A stretch of DNA of 64,000 bases from contig NZ_JAPMLT010000008.1 of NCBI RefSeq assembly GCF_026410385.1, positions 121,564 to 185,563 of the forward strand, given 5' to 3'. Below the pieces are notes generated by a model. That model was not told where the DNA came from, made no database searches, and saw only the letters and a list, made by a program, of their open reading frames with translations. The position numbers and the translations under genes are program-made. Origin of the DNA: Tumebacillus lacus. Its GTDB lineage: Bacteria > Bacillota > Bacilli > Tumebacillales > Tumebacillaceae. Shown here in pieces: positions 18,248 to 25,960 of this stretch. Every line of letters starts with the position of its first letter. The first letter of the stretch is position 1.

Positions 18248-19313
18248 GATGCTGACCCTTCCTTTCCTTCATCAAGCTCAAGAAATCTTCAAACAACACC
18301 TGCGCATCCTGCGGTCCAGGACACGCTTCCGGGTGGAACTGCACAGAAAAGACAGCGAGGTCGCGGTGCTTCAGCCCTTCCACCGAACCGTCGTTCACGT
18401 TGCGGTGCGTCACGATCAGGTCGTCAGGCAGACCCGCGTCCGCCACCGTGTAGCCGTGATTTTGCGACGTGATCCAGATCTTGTCGCTCTGCAGGTCGCG
18501 CACCGGATGATTGCTCCCGCGATGACCGAACCGCATCTTCTCCGTCCGCGCCCCAAACGCGAGGGCGAGCAGTTGATGCCCGAGGCAGATGCCAAACGTC
18601 GGGAACTCCTCCGCCAACTCTTTCACCGTCGGCAGCAAGTCCGCGCAGTCCAGCGGATCGCCCGGTCCGTTCGAGAGCATGATCCCGTCGGGCCGCATCG
18701 CCCGCACCTGCTCGGCCGTCGACGTCGCCGGCATCACCGTCACACGGCAGCCGGCAGTTGTCAGCGACCGGGCGATATTTTCCTTCGCCCCAAAGTCCAG
18801 CAAGACCACGTGATACTCCCCCTCCGCGCTGAAGGAATAGGAGATCGGCGTCGACACCTTCTTCACCAGATCGCGGGGCAGCGCGGAAAAGTCCGGCTCC
18901 TCCGTCGCGGCTTCCACCGGCACGATGTATCCTTTGAGCGACCCGTGCTCCCGGATCACCCGCACCAACGCCCTCGTGTCCACATCGGTCAGCAGCGGCA
19001 CCTCATGGTGCGCCAGATATTCGTGGAGCGTCTTCTCCTGCAAATAATGATTTGGCAGGCTGCAGGCTTCCCCGGTTACAAATCCGGCCAGCCACGGCCG
19101 TTTCGCTTCCGCATCCTGAGCGTTCAGCCCGTAGTTTCCGATCAGCGGGTACGTCATCACCACGATCTGCCCTGCATAGGAAGGGTCGGTGAGGATCTCC
19201 TGATACCCGGTCATTCCGGTATGAAACACCACTTCGCCCGCTTTCATCCCCTCGCCGCCAGCGAGGAGACCCGGGAATCTCCGCCCGTTCTCGAGAACGA
19301 GAACACCTTTCAT
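18228..19313 (-). CDS. carA: Carbamoyl phosphate synthase small subunit (glutaminase)
   Basis: 361 residues. N-terminal CarA domain ([34 protein letters not shown]), then a class I glutamine amidotransferase domain with nucleophile Cys in [12 protein letters not shown] and His in VQFHPEA. It hydrolyses glutamine and channels ammonia to CarB. ATG 19313 has GGAGGGG at ideal distance; an upstream in-frame ATG lies between promoter and RBS and is rejected. First gene of the arginine operon. Confidence 0.96.
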   Translation of the reverse strand: MKGVLVLENGRRFPGLLAGGEGMKAGEVVFHTGMTGYQEILTDPSYAGQIVVMTYPLIGNYGLNAQDAEAKRPWLAGFVTGEACSLPNHYLQEKTLHEYLAHHEVPLLTDVDTRALVRVIREHGSLKGYIVPVEAATEEPDFSALPRDLVKKVSTPISYSFSAEGEYHVVLLDFGAKENIARSLTTAGCRVTVMPATSTAEQVRAMRPDGIMLSNGPGDPLDCADLLPTVKELAEEFPTFGICLGHQLLALAFGARTEKMRFGHRGSNHPVRDLQSDKIWITSQNHGYTVADAGLPDDLIVTHRNVNDGSVEGLKHRDLAVFSVQFHPEACPGPQDAQVLFEDFLSLMKERKGQHLVTTTV

Positions 19314-19373
19314 CAATAACCCCTCCTTCGTGTGCATGGGCACGTGTGATCCGTTACCCTCAAGCTACGTGTT

Positions 19374-19402
19374 ATTATACGGTTCTATGCATAACTATTC
19401 AA
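19374..19402 (-). promoter_or_regulatory. Promoter of the arginine operon with overlapping ARG box
   Basis: On the minus strand TTGAAT (19397-19402), a 17-nt spacer and TATAAT (19374-19379) form a good sigma-A promoter. TGAATAGTTATGCATA (19386-19401) matches the ARG-box pattern TGAATAWWWATNCANT closely and covers the -35 and spacer, so an ArgR/AhrC repressor would block the promoter when arginine is plentiful. Confidence 0.8.
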
Positions 19403-19587
19403 GCTAAATTTTTTGCCCTTTTTTTCGTGCCGTGATACGCACCCATTTTTGGCCCCCGACATACTCTACAGTACGAATCGCCCACCAAGAGAGCCGCGCT
19501 CCCGTCGTCAGAGAGAAAAGCGAGGTGGCAGAGCACACGGCGACGGTACGCGATGACATAGATTCGTCCCGGCTGCAGACGGGACAC
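19399..19587 (-). CDS. Small hypothetical protein, possibly frameshifted
   Basis: A GTG at 19587 follows GAGGAGAG and opens 62 codons (MSRLQPGRIYVIAYRRRVLC...). After about residue 32 this frame gives an unlikely tail, while the overlapping frame (ending 19404) gives the more protein-like RTVEYVGGQKWVRITARKKG. A one-base frameshift near 19490 would join the better halves, so it may be a decayed gene. It ends exactly at the arginine promoter. No family recognised. Low certainty that it is expressed. Confidence 0.35.
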   Translation of the reverse strand: MSRLQPGRIYVIAYRRRVLCHLAFLSDDGSAALLVGDSYCRVCRGPKMGAYHGTKKRAKNLA

Positions 19588-19602
19588 CCGCTCTCCTCAT
19601 AC

Positions 19603-19642
19603 AAAAAGGACGGATGCCGCGCAGGCACCCGTCCCTTTTTTT
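19603..19642. terminator. Terminator after the glycine-rich small membrane protein
   Basis: AAAAAGGACGG and CCGTCCCTTTTTTT form a stem with T-runs on both strands; it starts 6 nt past the stop at 19648. Confidence 0.75.
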
Positions 19643-19647
19643 GCCCG

Positions 19648-19842
19648 TTACCAAAACAACCCGCCTGCGCCGCCCATCAACGGCCCGACGATTGGCCCGA
19701 CCGTGCTCCACACCCACCAGAACACGATGGCGATGATAAAGATCACGGCAAACGTGATCGCCCACCCGCCAAAGCCAAACCCGGCGACCACACCCGGCCC
19801 GATGCCTTGCGCCGCACCAAACGGAAATCCGACCCCTGCCAT
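19648..19842 (-). CDS. Small glycine-rich membrane protein
   Basis: 64 residues: a Gly/Pro-rich N-terminus (MAGVGFPFGAAQGIGPGVV), one TM helix (WAITFAVIFIIAIVFWWVW) and a Gly-rich tail ending GGAGGLFW. GGGGGAG precedes the ATG and a good terminator follows. It resembles the small Gly-rich single-TM proteins of spore formers, such as the YjcZ type, in composition only. I do not assign a function. Confidence 0.65.
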   Translation of the reverse strand: MAGVGFPFGAAQGIGPGVVAGFGFGGWAITFAVIFIIAIVFWWVWSTVGPIVGPLMGGAGGLFW

Positions 19843-20021
19843 CCGTCTCCCCCTTTCGCACAGAACTTCTTGTTCCCAGCGTATGCGCGGGAAGGCGATG
19901 GCGTATGAGCATCTGTCCCGACTCTATGAATCAAAATAATTTCTCGTTCTGGGAGGAGTTAATTACACACTTGAAGAATTAAATTACGCAACTGAATAAT
20001 CAAAGTCCCGGAGGTGTGGAG

Positions 20022-20255
20022 ATGAGATATGACGATCCGCTGTGGCAACAGGTCGAGAACGACCCGGAGATCCTCGCCCTGAAAGCCAAGATGCGCGGGG
20101 TGGAACAGCAGCTCCGAGCCGCCGTCGCAGACGGCCCGTGGGCGATTTTTTTGGACTGGGAAGCGCTCTGGGCGCAGTACCTCACCCTCTATGTCGAGCG
20201 ACTGTACCCGCTTGTCTATGAGAGAGGGCGAGTCTCACAGTTGGAGAAAAAATAG
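20022..20255 (+). CDS. Small hypothetical protein (77 aa)
   Basis: 77 residues, helical and acidic/aromatic (MRYDDPLWQQVENDPEILAL..., DGPWAIFLDWEALWAQY). ATG 20022 has GGAGG 7 nt upstream. A possible promoter TTGAAG (19971), 18 nt, AATAAT (19995) lies ahead and a clean terminator follows, so it is a monocistronic gene. No family recognised; no TM or signal peptide. Confidence 0.65.
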   Translation: MRYDDPLWQQVENDPEILALKAKMRGVEQQLRAAVADGPWAIFLDWEALWAQYLTLYVERLYPLVYERGRVSQLEKK

Positions 20256-20271
20256 ACACAGCATGGCGAGC

Positions 20272-20296
20272 GAGGGCTTTTGGCCCTCCTTTTTTG
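20272..20296 (+). terminator. Terminator after the 77-aa gene
   Basis: GAGGGC TTTTG GCCCTC followed by CTTTTTTG. Confidence 0.8.
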
Positions 20297-20386
20297 TTGG
20301 GATTCCAAATTTTCCTATGACTCCTGTGCTACACTGAAGAGGTGAACCGGATTTGATCATCTGATCTCAAAGGAGAGATGACATAC

Positions 20387-21283
20387 ATGAAACTCGCCAT
20401 CGCAGGCGGCAGCGGCTTTATCGGCCAACACCTGATCCACGACTGGTTGCAGAGCCATCACGAAGTGTTTCTCATCTCGCGCTCCCGGCAACCGACCCAT
20501 GACCCGAAGCTGACCTCCGTGACCTGGAACCAGTTGCAGGAAGACCCGCAGCTCCTCGAAGGCATCGACGCCCTCGTCAACCTCGCCGGGGAGTCGATCA
20601 ACCAACGCTGGACCGCCGCGGCCAAACACCGCATCATCCAGTCCCGCCTCGACACGACCGGCCGGATCGCCGACCTCGTATCCCGTTTGGAGCACAAACC
20701 GTCCGTCGTCGTCAACGCATCCGGCATGTCGATCTACGGCCTCTCGGAGACGCAAACATTCGTCGAGGAGAGCCCCCACGTCCACGACCACTTCCTCTCC
20801 GACGTCGTCGAGGAATGGGAGCGGGCAGCCGACCAGATCCCGGTGGACCGCCTGGTCAAACTCCGCGTCGGCATCGTCCTCGGCATGGACGGGGGCGCGT
20901 TCCCGAAAATGTACATGCCCTACCGCCTCTTCGTCGGCGGCAAAGTCGGCTCCGGCCGCCAATGGCTCTCCTGGATTCATGCCGAAGACATGGTCCGCCT
21001 CATCAACTTCTGCATCGAACATCCCGCGATAAAAGGCCCCGTCAACGGCACCGCCCCGAACCCCCTCACCAACGACCAATTCGGCCGCGTGGTAGGCAAA
21101 GTGGCAGGCAGACCGCATTGGATGCCGGTGCCGTCGTTCGTGATGAAGACATTGTTCGGCGAGCTGTCCGTGCTGTTGCTGGAAGGGCAAAAGGTGCTGC
21201 CGAAGAAAGTGCTCGATCACGGGTTCGAGTTCAAGTATCCGACGCTGGATGTGGCGTTGAAAGAGTTGCTGCGAAACGAATAA
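20387..21283 (+). CDS. TIGR01777-family sugar-nucleotide epimerase-like protein (YfhF type)
   Basis: 298 residues. An extended-SDR Rossmann motif GGSGFIGQHL at the N-terminus, LVNLAGESINQRW (family hallmark), ASGMSIYG with the catalytic Tyr, and the C-terminal domain ending VLDHGFEFKYPTLDVALKEL. The TIGR01777 family (Bacillus YfhF, E. coli YfcH) has no firmly known substrate. The second ATG (20387) is preferred because an AAGGAG lies 11 nt upstream versus 2 nt for the first. Confidence 0.88.
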   Translation: MKLAIAGGSGFIGQHLIHDWLQSHHEVFLISRSRQPTHDPKLTSVTWNQLQEDPQLLEGIDALVNLAGESINQRWTAAAKHRIIQSRLDTTGRIADLVSRLEHKPSVVVNASGMSIYGLSETQTFVEESPHVHDHFLSDVVEEWERAADQIPVDRLVKLRVGIVLGMDGGAFPKMYMPYRLFVGGKVGSGRQWLSWIHAEDMVRLINFCIEHPAIKGPVNGTAPNPLTNDQFGRVVGKVAGRPHWMPVPSFVMKTLFGELSVLLLEGQKVLPKKVLDHGFEFKYPTLDVALKELLRNE

Positions 21284-21284
21284 A

Positions 21285-21313
21285 AGGGAGCCCCGCCATC
21301 GGGCTCCCTTTTT
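21285..21313. terminator. Bidirectional terminator between the epimerase and glnS
   Basis: GGGAGCCC and GGGCTCCC stem with T-runs on both strands; the two genes converge here. Confidence 0.85.
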
Positions 21314-21322
21314 GCGTACTCT

Positions 21323-22966
21323 TTACTTAAACGAACTCTTCAGCGACACGATTAAGTTAAACACTTTTTTCTCATCCGTGCTGTGCTTCGGATCCACGTT
21401 GAAGTACCCGTGGCGGAAGAATTGGAACTTATCCTGTGCCTTTGCGTCTTTCAGGTCTGCTGCCACGTATCCGTGCACGACTTCCAGCGAGTTCGGGTTG
21501 ATCCGGTCGATCAGGTCGCCGTCCGCCGGTTCGCCGGTCAGCAGGCTGTCGTACAGGCGGTACTCGGCCGGGACCGCGCTCTTGGCATCGACCCAGTGGA
21601 TCGTGCCTTTGACTTTGCGGCCGGTAAAGCCGCTGCCGCTCTTCGTCTCCGAGTCGTAGGTGCAGTGCAGTTCCACAACGTTGCCGTTTTCGTCCTTCAC
21701 CACATCGTTGCATTTGATGAAGTACGCATGCTTCAGACGCACTTCATTGCCCGGATACAGACGGTGGTACTTCGCAGGCGGCTCTTCCATAAAGTCGTCC
21801 TGCTCGATATACAGTTCCCGCGAGAACGGGATTTGCTTCATGCCCATCTCCGGCACTTCCGCATTGACTTCCGCGTCGAGCATCTCCACTTGGTCCTCCG
21901 GGTAGTTGGTGATCACCACTTTCAGCGGACGAACCACACCCATCGTGCGCGGGGCCTTGAGCTTGAGGTCTTCGCGGATGAAGTGTTCGAGCTGGCGGTA
22001 ATCCACATCGCCGCCGCCGACCGTCACGCCCAGTTCACGCACAAACGCCCGGATCGCCTCCGGAGTAAAGCCGCGACGACGTAGACCGGAGATCGTCGGC
22101 ATGCGCGGGTCGTCCCAGCCGTCGACCACTTTCTCGTCGACCAGTTTCTTCAGATAGCGCTTGCTCATGATCGTATCGGTCAGGCTCAGTCGGCCAAATT
22201 CATACTGATGCGACACATGCGGCATCTCGCACTCGCGGATCACCCAGTCGTACAGCGGACGCTGATCCTTGAACTCCAGCGTGCACAGCGAATGGGAGAC
22301 CCCCTCGATCGCGTCTTCCAGCGGGTGTGCGTACGCGTACATCGGGTAGATGCACCATTTGTCGCCCGTGTTGTGATGCGTCGCATGCGAGATGCGGTAG
22401 ATGACCGGGTCGCGCAGGTTGATGTTCGGGGACGCCATGTCGATCTTCGCGCGCAGGACTTTTTCGCCGTCTTTAAACTCGCCTTTGCGCATGCGGTCAA
22501 ACAGATCGAGGTTCTCCTCGACCGAGCGGTCCCGGAACGGCGAGTTTTGGCCCGGTTCGGTCAGGGAGCCGCGGGTTTGACGGATCTCCTCGGCGGACAG
22601 ATCGTCGACAAACGCGAGCCCCTTTTTGATCAGCAGCACCGCACGATCATACATCTCCTCGAAATAATCGGAAGCAAAGAACAGTCCGTTCCATTCAAAG
22701 CCGAGCCATGCGACATCCTCTTTGATCGCGTTGACGTACTCGACATCTTCCTTGAGCGGATTCGTGTCGTCAAAGCGAAGGTTGGTTTTGCCGTTAAAAT
22801 CCTTGGCGATCTCAAAGTTGATGCAGATCGATTTGGCATGACCAATATGTAAATACCCGTTCGGCTCCGGCGGGAATCGGGTCACGACTTGATTGACCCG
22901 GCCGGCTGCCAGATCCTCTTTGATGATCTCCCGAATAAAGTCGGAAGAGTTTGTTGTGTTTCCCAT
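21323..22966 (-). CDS. glnS: Glutaminyl-tRNA synthetase
   Basis: 547 residues. Class I signatures are clear: [16 protein letters not shown] (HIGH) and DTIMSKRYL (KMSKS-like), with the GlnRS pieces [34 protein letters not shown] and [11 protein letters not shown]. It charges tRNA-Gln directly. Most Bacillota lack GlnRS and instead use non-discriminating GluRS plus GatCAB, so the gene probably came by lateral transfer from a proteobacterial-type lineage. It is monocistronic, starts at ATG 22966 (AAAGGTGTG upstream) and ends at a bidirectional terminator. Confidence 0.95.
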   Translation of the reverse strand: MGNTTNSSDFIREIIKEDLAAGRVNQVVTRFPPEPNGYLHIGHAKSICINFEIAKDFNGKTNLRFDDTNPLKEDVEYVNAIKEDVAWLGFEWNGLFFASDYFEEMYDRAVLLIKKGLAFVDDLSAEEIRQTRGSLTEPGQNSPFRDRSVEENLDLFDRMRKGEFKDGEKVLRAKIDMASPNINLRDPVIYRISHATHHNTGDKWCIYPMYAYAHPLEDAIEGVSHSLCTLEFKDQRPLYDWVIRECEMPHVSHQYEFGRLSLTDTIMSKRYLKKLVDEKVVDGWDDPRMPTISGLRRRGFTPEAIRAFVRELGVTVGGGDVDYRQLEHFIREDLKLKAPRTMGVVRPLKVVITNYPEDQVEMLDAEVNAEVPEMGMKQIPFSRELYIEQDDFMEEPPAKYHRLYPGNEVRLKHAYFIKCNDVVKDENGNVVELHCTYDSETKSGSGFTGRKVKGTIHWVDAKSAVPAEYRLYDSLLTGEPADGDLIDRINPNSLEVVHGYVAADLKDAKAQDKFQFFRHGYFNVDPKHSTDEKKVFNLIVSLKSSFK

Positions 22967-23175
22967 AAGACACACCTTTCGACATCATAATGAGTCCAGT
23001 TATTCCTTCTATCATACAAAAAAAGCGCGATCAGGGAAACTCCACCGACCGACAACGCCTCTGCGACCCCAGATACGTATAGAATATCCAATTCTGACAA
23101 TGTCCAGCCAGCAAGTAAAAACAGACCGACTGCCCGGCAGCATCGCCCACCGCGACCCGAATTCCAGACAAAGTA

Positions 23176-24306
23176 TCAATTCCCTTCAGCCAGACTTCTC
23201 CACAAGTAAAACGTCGCGTAGGCTTGCCACCCTTCCCAGCCCTGTGCGAGCGACATCATCTCTTCTCTTGTCGGTTTTCGGTCCATGCCGAGTTGCTTTT
23301 TGATCGCATTTTGCAGTCCCGCATCCCCGACCGGAAAAGCCGACGCATCTCCCAAGCACCGCATCGCCACATAGCTCGCCGTCCACGGCCCGATGCCCCG
23401 GATCTTCAACATCGCCTGTTCAGCTTCCGAGCCGGAGAGAGCCAGCAGCCCCTCTTTGGTCAGGCTCTTCGTTGCGATCTGCCGGGCGACCTCGATGAGA
23501 TACTCCGCCTTTTTCCCGGTGAACTGCAACGCTCTCAGTTCGTCCATCGTCAGCTCCGCGATCCGCTCCGGCACCGGGAACAGCCAATAGGTCTCGCCTT
23601 CCCACTCCATCCGCTCACCGTACCTCTCGACGAGCCGCTTTTTCAGCGTATAGGCAAAGACCAGATTGATCTGCTGCCCGATCACCGCCCAACATAACGC
23701 TTCAAATAAATCGGGAATCCGCACGATTCGAAGTCCGCGATGCGCGTCGACCACTTTTTTCAACAACGGATCATCCCCCGCCATCCGATAAAAAGGCGCC
23801 AAATCCCGCTCCAGATCGAGCCACTCCCACACATAATGAGCCGCCGCCATGCGAATCGACTCTTTTGGAATGCCGTTTCGAAAGCGAATTTCAACCGTTT
23901 CACCGTCGGCGTCCGGCTTGCTCCCGACCTCGATCAACACCCGCTCTCCGTCGATCTCCAACAACTTCAACAGCGTGTCCCCCACGACTCGGTGCAGACA
24001 TTCCTCCGACGACCTCGTCAAATACATCAACGCTTCCGATAAAGAAAACTCCCCCTCCACCGAGAGCCGCATCGTGCCTTTCTCATACGTCCACCGTTCC
24101 TCCGGCATCTGCGGAAAACACACCTTGCAAGCACGATATCCCGCCCGCTCCGCCTCTCGTCTGGACCGCACATAGACCACATTCTTCAAGTCTGGCCTCT
24201 TCGCCCGGCAAGACGGCCGACAATAGATATTCGTCGTCTTCACACACGTGTAAAAGACACCATCGAATTTTGCGTCATTTTGCATCCATGCTTCATTCAA
24301 GGTCAT
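23176..24306 (-). CDS. Ada zinc-domain / AlkA DNA glycosylase fusion
   Basis: 376 residues. Residues ~1-70 are the Ada N-terminal domain (FYTCVKTTNIYCRPSCRA ... ACKVCFP), with the four zinc Cys including the methyl-accepting one. Residues ~85-375 are an AlkA-like domain with the helix-hairpin-helix LKIRGIGPWTASYVAMRCLG and catalytic Asp in FPVGDAGLQ. AlkA removes alkylated bases. The AraC-type DNA-binding domain that normally follows the Ada zinc domain is absent, so the phosphotriester-repair or damage-sensing module is joined directly to a glycosylase. The ORF start could be a few codons downstream. Confidence 0.88.
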   Translation of the reverse strand: MTLNEAWMQNDAKFDGVFYTCVKTTNIYCRPSCRAKRPDLKNVVYVRSRREAERAGYRACKVCFPQMPEERWTYEKGTMRLSVEGEFSLSEALMYLTRSSEECLHRVVGDTLLKLLEIDGERVLIEVGSKPDADGETVEIRFRNGIPKESIRMAAAHYVWEWLDLERDLAPFYRMAGDDPLLKKVVDAHRGLRIVRIPDLFEALCWAVIGQQINLVFAYTLKKRLVERYGERMEWEGETYWLFPVPERIAELTMDELRALQFTGKKAEYLIEVARQIATKSLTKEGLLALSGSEAEQAMLKIRGIGPWTASYVAMRCLGDASAFPVGDAGLQNAIKKQLGMDRKPTREEMMSLAQGWEGWQAYATFYLWRSLAEGN

Positions 24307-24461
24307 TGATCATACGCCCCCTCTCCTTATTAATAAAAAAGCTTCCGCGACGGGAAAGCCTATAGGAAGTAGATCTAGTTTTCAAAAAGCATTTCCAAAG
24401 CCATCCCAACACACCTTTTAAAGCATAAAGAACAACTGTTCCTTGTTTCTTTTCACTATGG

Positions 24462-24467
24462 TAGAAT
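24462..24467 (+). promoter_or_regulatory. Extended -10 promoter of the type I toxin mRNA
   Basis: TGGTAGAAT is an extended -10 element; the -35 is weak. A start near 24475 gives a leader of about 65 nt. In the leader CCCCT (about 24513-24517) and AGGGG, which is part of the Shine-Dalgarno, can pair and hide the ribosome site. Confidence 0.5.
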
Positions 24468-24539
24468 ACGAATAACACAATTGAATAGGCTCCTCAAGGG
24501 CGGTCGGCTCATCCCCTCGTGAAAGGGGGTGAGATCGGT

Positions 24540-24656
24540 ATGACTGATTTTCAAATGCTCACTGTTATGATTGCTTTCGGAACACTTGTGGCTGCGATCA
24601 TTATTGGTTTGCTGAACGTGATCATCGGCATACTAAACCTGATAAAAAAGAAGTAG
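24540..24656 (+). CDS. Holin-like type I toxin (Hol-Tox family)
   Basis: 38 residues: MTDFQMLTVMIAFGTLVAAI, a continuous TM helix to ILNLI, then KKK. The LTxMIAFGTL block followed by one TM and a basic tail is the signature of the putative holin-like toxin family found in type I toxin-antitoxin loci of Bacillota; such peptides insert in the membrane and depolarise it. The Shine-Dalgarno AAAGGGGGTGA is exceptionally strong, as usual for these genes. The stop lies within the stem of a bidirectional terminator shared with a predicted antisense RNA. Too short for most gene finders. Confidence 0.8.
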   Translation: MTDFQMLTVMIAFGTLVAAIIIGLLNVIIGILNLIKKK

Positions 24657-24785
24657 ACCTCCCTTGAGCTTCGCGGCTTAGAGGTCTACTTCCTTTTCCG
24701 TATGAGCCGACACCCTTGTTGGGTATCAGTTGTGCCAGTCGACTGTAGGTGTGTCCAGCACCTGCAGTCTTCTTTTTATTGTACA
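24645..24785 (-). ncRNA. Predicted antisense RNA antitoxin (convergent, overlapping the toxin 3' end)
   Basis: Inferred from architecture: the shared terminator has a T-run on the minus strand, and the region to its right contains minus-strand promoter-like hexamers (TTGATT, 18 nt, TATAAA, ending near 24792) and a hairpin-forming stretch (GACTGTAGGTG / CACCTGCAGTC, about 24739-24767). The RNA would overlap the toxin stop and 3' end by about 40 nt, like txpA/RatA and fst/RNAII pairs. The exact 5' end is a guess. Confidence 0.45.
24651..24691. terminator. Bidirectional terminator shared by toxin mRNA and antisense RNA
   Basis: AAGTAGACCTC (24651-24661) and GAGGTCTACTT (24681-24691) form an 11-bp stem with a 19-nt loop. 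Plus strand continues CCTTTTCC; minus strand continues CTTTTTTATC. The loop contains CCCTTGAG, complementary to CTCAAGGG (24493-24500) in the toxin leader. Confidence 0.75.
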
Positions 24786-24867
24786 CCACATTTATACGTT
24801 TATTCTAACACACGAATCAAGAAGCTATCAACGTGCCCCAGTGTCGGAATCCAACCCAGCAATTGTA

Positions 24868-24990
24868 CTACGATGCGTTTCGCAATTTGTTAAAGATTCT
24901 CTCTTTCCAATCCTTCATCTCAAGAAATGTTTTCTTCTCTTCGAGTTTCGTCATGAACACAGATAAAATATCCCATAATTCTTTATACTC
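24868..24990 (-). pseudogene. Possible protein remnant behind DUF3050
   Basis: Directly after the DUF3050 stop, an AT-rich frame without ribosome site reads EYKELWDILSVFMTKLEEKK and ends 20 codons later at TAG (24868). It looks like the tail of a helical protein whose front is missing. I do not recognise the family. Confidence 0.25.
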
Positions 24991-25752
24991 CTACCTTCCT
25001 TCCACCTCCCCCAACACCCCGCCCCACAGTTCAATTCGCTTCTCCAGACACTCCTCCGCCGTCCGCTCCGCTTCTGCGATCTTCTGCGGGTCGCCGCCGC
25101 AGAGGTGGTCGAGCAACTGCTCGGCCAGCGGTCCGTGCGAATCGCCGTCCAACTCGATGTGCCGCTTCAAATAATACACGAGCCGATCCACTTCGCCGCC
25201 TCGCTGCTCGATCTCGCCCACGAGGTGTCCAAACATGTCCGGGATGATGTCCTCCCGCCCAAAGAAGAACGCAGCCGCCACTTCATGCGGTTTACCGTTC
25301 ATCGCGATGTCCATCGTGAACGAAACGAACTGATGCACCGACTCCGGCATCCCCGCTTTCTCCAGCGCGTGCTCCACGCTCGCCCCCTGCTCCAGCGCAG
25401 CGAGGAACTCCTTGACCGGCTCGGTATCCGCCCCGCATTGCTCCATCGCTTGCAGATACAGATCGAAGTGGGAGATGTACCCGCCTTCGCCGTCTTCGTC
25501 GGTCTCCTCACCGAGCACAATCTCATTGATAAACCGGGCATACCGGGTCTCTTTGCCCGGCATCCACGGCACGGTCGTCACGGTCAGCAGTTGTTGCAGC
25601 CGCTTTAACAGACTCATAAAATCCCAAACGGCGAAGACGTGGTGCTTCATAAAAACGCGCACCTTCTCCGGCGTGTTCAACTCTTTGTAAATCGGGTGCC
25701 CGAGCAAGCGGTCGCGCACGCTCGTCAGCCGTTGTGTATCCACAGATTGCAT
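24991..25752 (-). CDS. DUF3050 (heme-oxygenase-fold) protein
   Basis: 253 residues, all helical, with the DUF3050 pieces LLGHPIYKELNTPEKVRVFMKHHVFAVWDFMSLLK, EIVLGEETDEDG and HIELDGDSHGPLAEQLL. The conserved His residues suggest a heme-oxygenase-like or TenA-like fold with a metal or cofactor site; no member with a proven reaction is known to me. ATG 25752 has GGAGGAG 7 nt upstream, and the frame extension to 25896 is not used. It is divergent from the EAL gene. Confidence 0.8.
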   Translation of the reverse strand: MQSVDTQRLTSVRDRLLGHPIYKELNTPEKVRVFMKHHVFAVWDFMSLLKRLQQLLTVTTVPWMPGKETRYARFINEIVLGEETDEDGEGGYISHFDLYLQAMEQCGADTEPVKEFLAALEQGASVEHALEKAGMPESVHQFVSFTMDIAMNGKPHEVAAAFFFGREDIIPDMFGHLVGEIEQRGGEVDRLVYYLKRHIELDGDSHGPLAEQLLDHLCGGDPQKIAEAERTAEECLEKRIELWGGVLGEVEGR

Positions 25753-25960
25753 CACTAGCTCCTCCTTCTGTCTTCCCTGTGCAAGTTTTCCCTGTGTTAG
25801 TATACCCGATCCGGCAGGTACCAAATGTGACAGGATTCGCACGTTCCTTGTCGGATTTTGCAAGATTATTTCCCTGGTAATCTGTAGGAAATTCAAAGGA
25901 ATGACCGAAAGTTTTCACGAATAGTTTTGTAAGGGAATTGATGGGGAAGGTGGGAACAGA

